This document shows positions 63,503 through 64,000 of a stretch of 64,000 nt of DNA, one piece after another. A program made the translations under genes and the position numbers. The notes under the pieces were generated by a model. It was not told where the DNA came from. It saw only the letters and a list, made by a program, of their open reading frames with translations, and did not search any database. Where the stretch lies: the NCBI RefSeq assembly GCF_000242455.2, contig NC_019892.1, positions 744,001-808,000 of the forward strand, read 5' to 3'. The DNA is from Singulisphaera acidiphila DSM 18658. GTDB lineage: Bacteria; Planctomycetota; Planctomycetia; Isosphaerales; Isosphaeraceae. How positions within the stretch are numbered: position 1 is the first letter of the stretch; the number at the start of each line of letters is the position of its first letter.

Positions 63503-64000
63503 ATGAATCCTTACCGCACCTCATTCTATCAGAAACAAGCCGAGTGGCATCATTACGAAGGCCCGGACCAAGTTCGCGAAAACCACGAACTGCGCTCACG
63601 GTATTATGAGTGGTTTACCCGGGACTGGCTGCCCGCAGACCGCACAGGTCCGATTCTCGACATCGGATGTGGAAGCGGGCAATTTTTATACTTCTTGAAC
63701 AAGAAAAAATATACAAATCTGGAAGGGGTCGACCTTGATTCAACGCAGGTCGAAATCGCTCAAACTCTCGGATTCAAGGTCGAGGCGGCCCCAGTAATTG
63801 AGTACTTGAATCGTTCCCAAGGCGGGTACGAGATGATCGCGATGCTCGACATTATGGAGCATTTTACACGTGAGGAACTCTATCCTCTGATGGAGGCTGT
63901 CGTCAAGAGTTTGCGACCGGGCGGTCGCATCATCGCCAGCGTCCCGAACGCCGAGAGTCCCATGGGGTTGCAATGCCTTTATACAGACATTACGCATGAG
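63503..64000 (+). CDS. Class I SAM methyltransferase, 3' end outside window
   Basis: 166 codons from ATG 63503, open to the window edge. Opening MNPYRTSFYQKQAEWHHYEG. Motif I ILDIGCGSGQFLYFL, acidic strand-2 end in LEGVDLDSTQVEIAQ, motif IV MIAMLDIMEHFTREEL, then SLRPGGRIIASVPNAESPMG. This is the Methyltransf_23 type often seen in polysaccharide and surface-sugar clusters. The substrate cannot be told, and the next gene is out of view. Confidence 0.85.
   Translation, partial: MNPYRTSFYQKQAEWHHYEGPDQVRENHELRSRYYEWFTRDWLPADRTGPILDIGCGSGQFLYFLNKKKYTNLEGVDLDSTQVEIAQTLGFKVEAAPVIEYLNRSQGGYEMIAMLDIMEHFTREELYPLMEAVVKSLRPGGRIIASVPNAESPMGLQCLYTDITHE

Noticed and set aside
1..64000. CRISPR array or rRNA genes
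   Set aside because: No regularly spaced short repeats and no recognisable rRNA segments; the only tandem repeats have two units or code for protein repeats.

Overview
The window looks like chromosome of a planctomycete, probably near Isosphaeraceae (inference). The evidence is four DUF1559 proteins with a type-II-pseudopilin-like N terminus, a HEAT/dihaem-c protein, an HTTM-DCC fusion, DUF1569 and DUF421 proteins, many Ala/Gly/Pro-rich secreted proteins and a high-GC backbone.

Layout. 1-4.9 kb is a graveyard of mobile and broken DNA: the 3' part of an IS66 element, a 5'-truncated IS5-type transposase, a zinc-ribbon pseudogene, a frameshifted hypothetical gene, the tail of a methylase/helicase-like protein, an IS66-type fragment and a WD40 scrap. 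4.9-13.3 kb is ordinary backbone: an S8 protease, a Gly-rich repeat protein, a DUF421 protein, a 1,327-residue HEAT/dihaem protein and an acyltransferase. 13.26-26.91 kb is a mobile island. Its outer ends are two near-identical 315-bp ISAs1-derived elements in direct orientation, and the outermost 10 bases (GGCTTGAGCC) are identical on both sides, as in a target-site duplication. Inside are AT-richer genes, an IS1-like relic, a complete IS66, two complete and one truncated ISAs1 element, an ISAzo13 relic split by an ISAs1 copy, the tip of an Rhs polymorphic toxin with a putative immunity gene, and a degenerate MarR gene.

26.9-64 kb is backbone again. It holds an M16 protease, a sulfate ABC importer operon (sbp-cysT-cysW-cysA) downstream of an Rrf2 regulator, an HTTM-DCC gene coupled to its partner, a Cys/Tyr/Ser-repeat protein, a GT2 glycosyltransferase, a secreted SAM-methyltransferase-like protein, an RluA pseudouridine synthase, an inositol-monophosphatase-like enzyme, several small conserved proteins, two polytopic glycosyltransferase-like proteins, a membrane-anchored sulfatase-fold protein, a trypsin-like protease, a Bax-inhibitor-1 protein, a Tat-type FAD oxidoreductase and the start of a methyltransferase cut by the window end.

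The most notable result is the island: its boundaries, its nested insertion history and the Rhs toxin/immunity remnant it carries. No CRISPR array, rRNA or convincing tRNA was seen.
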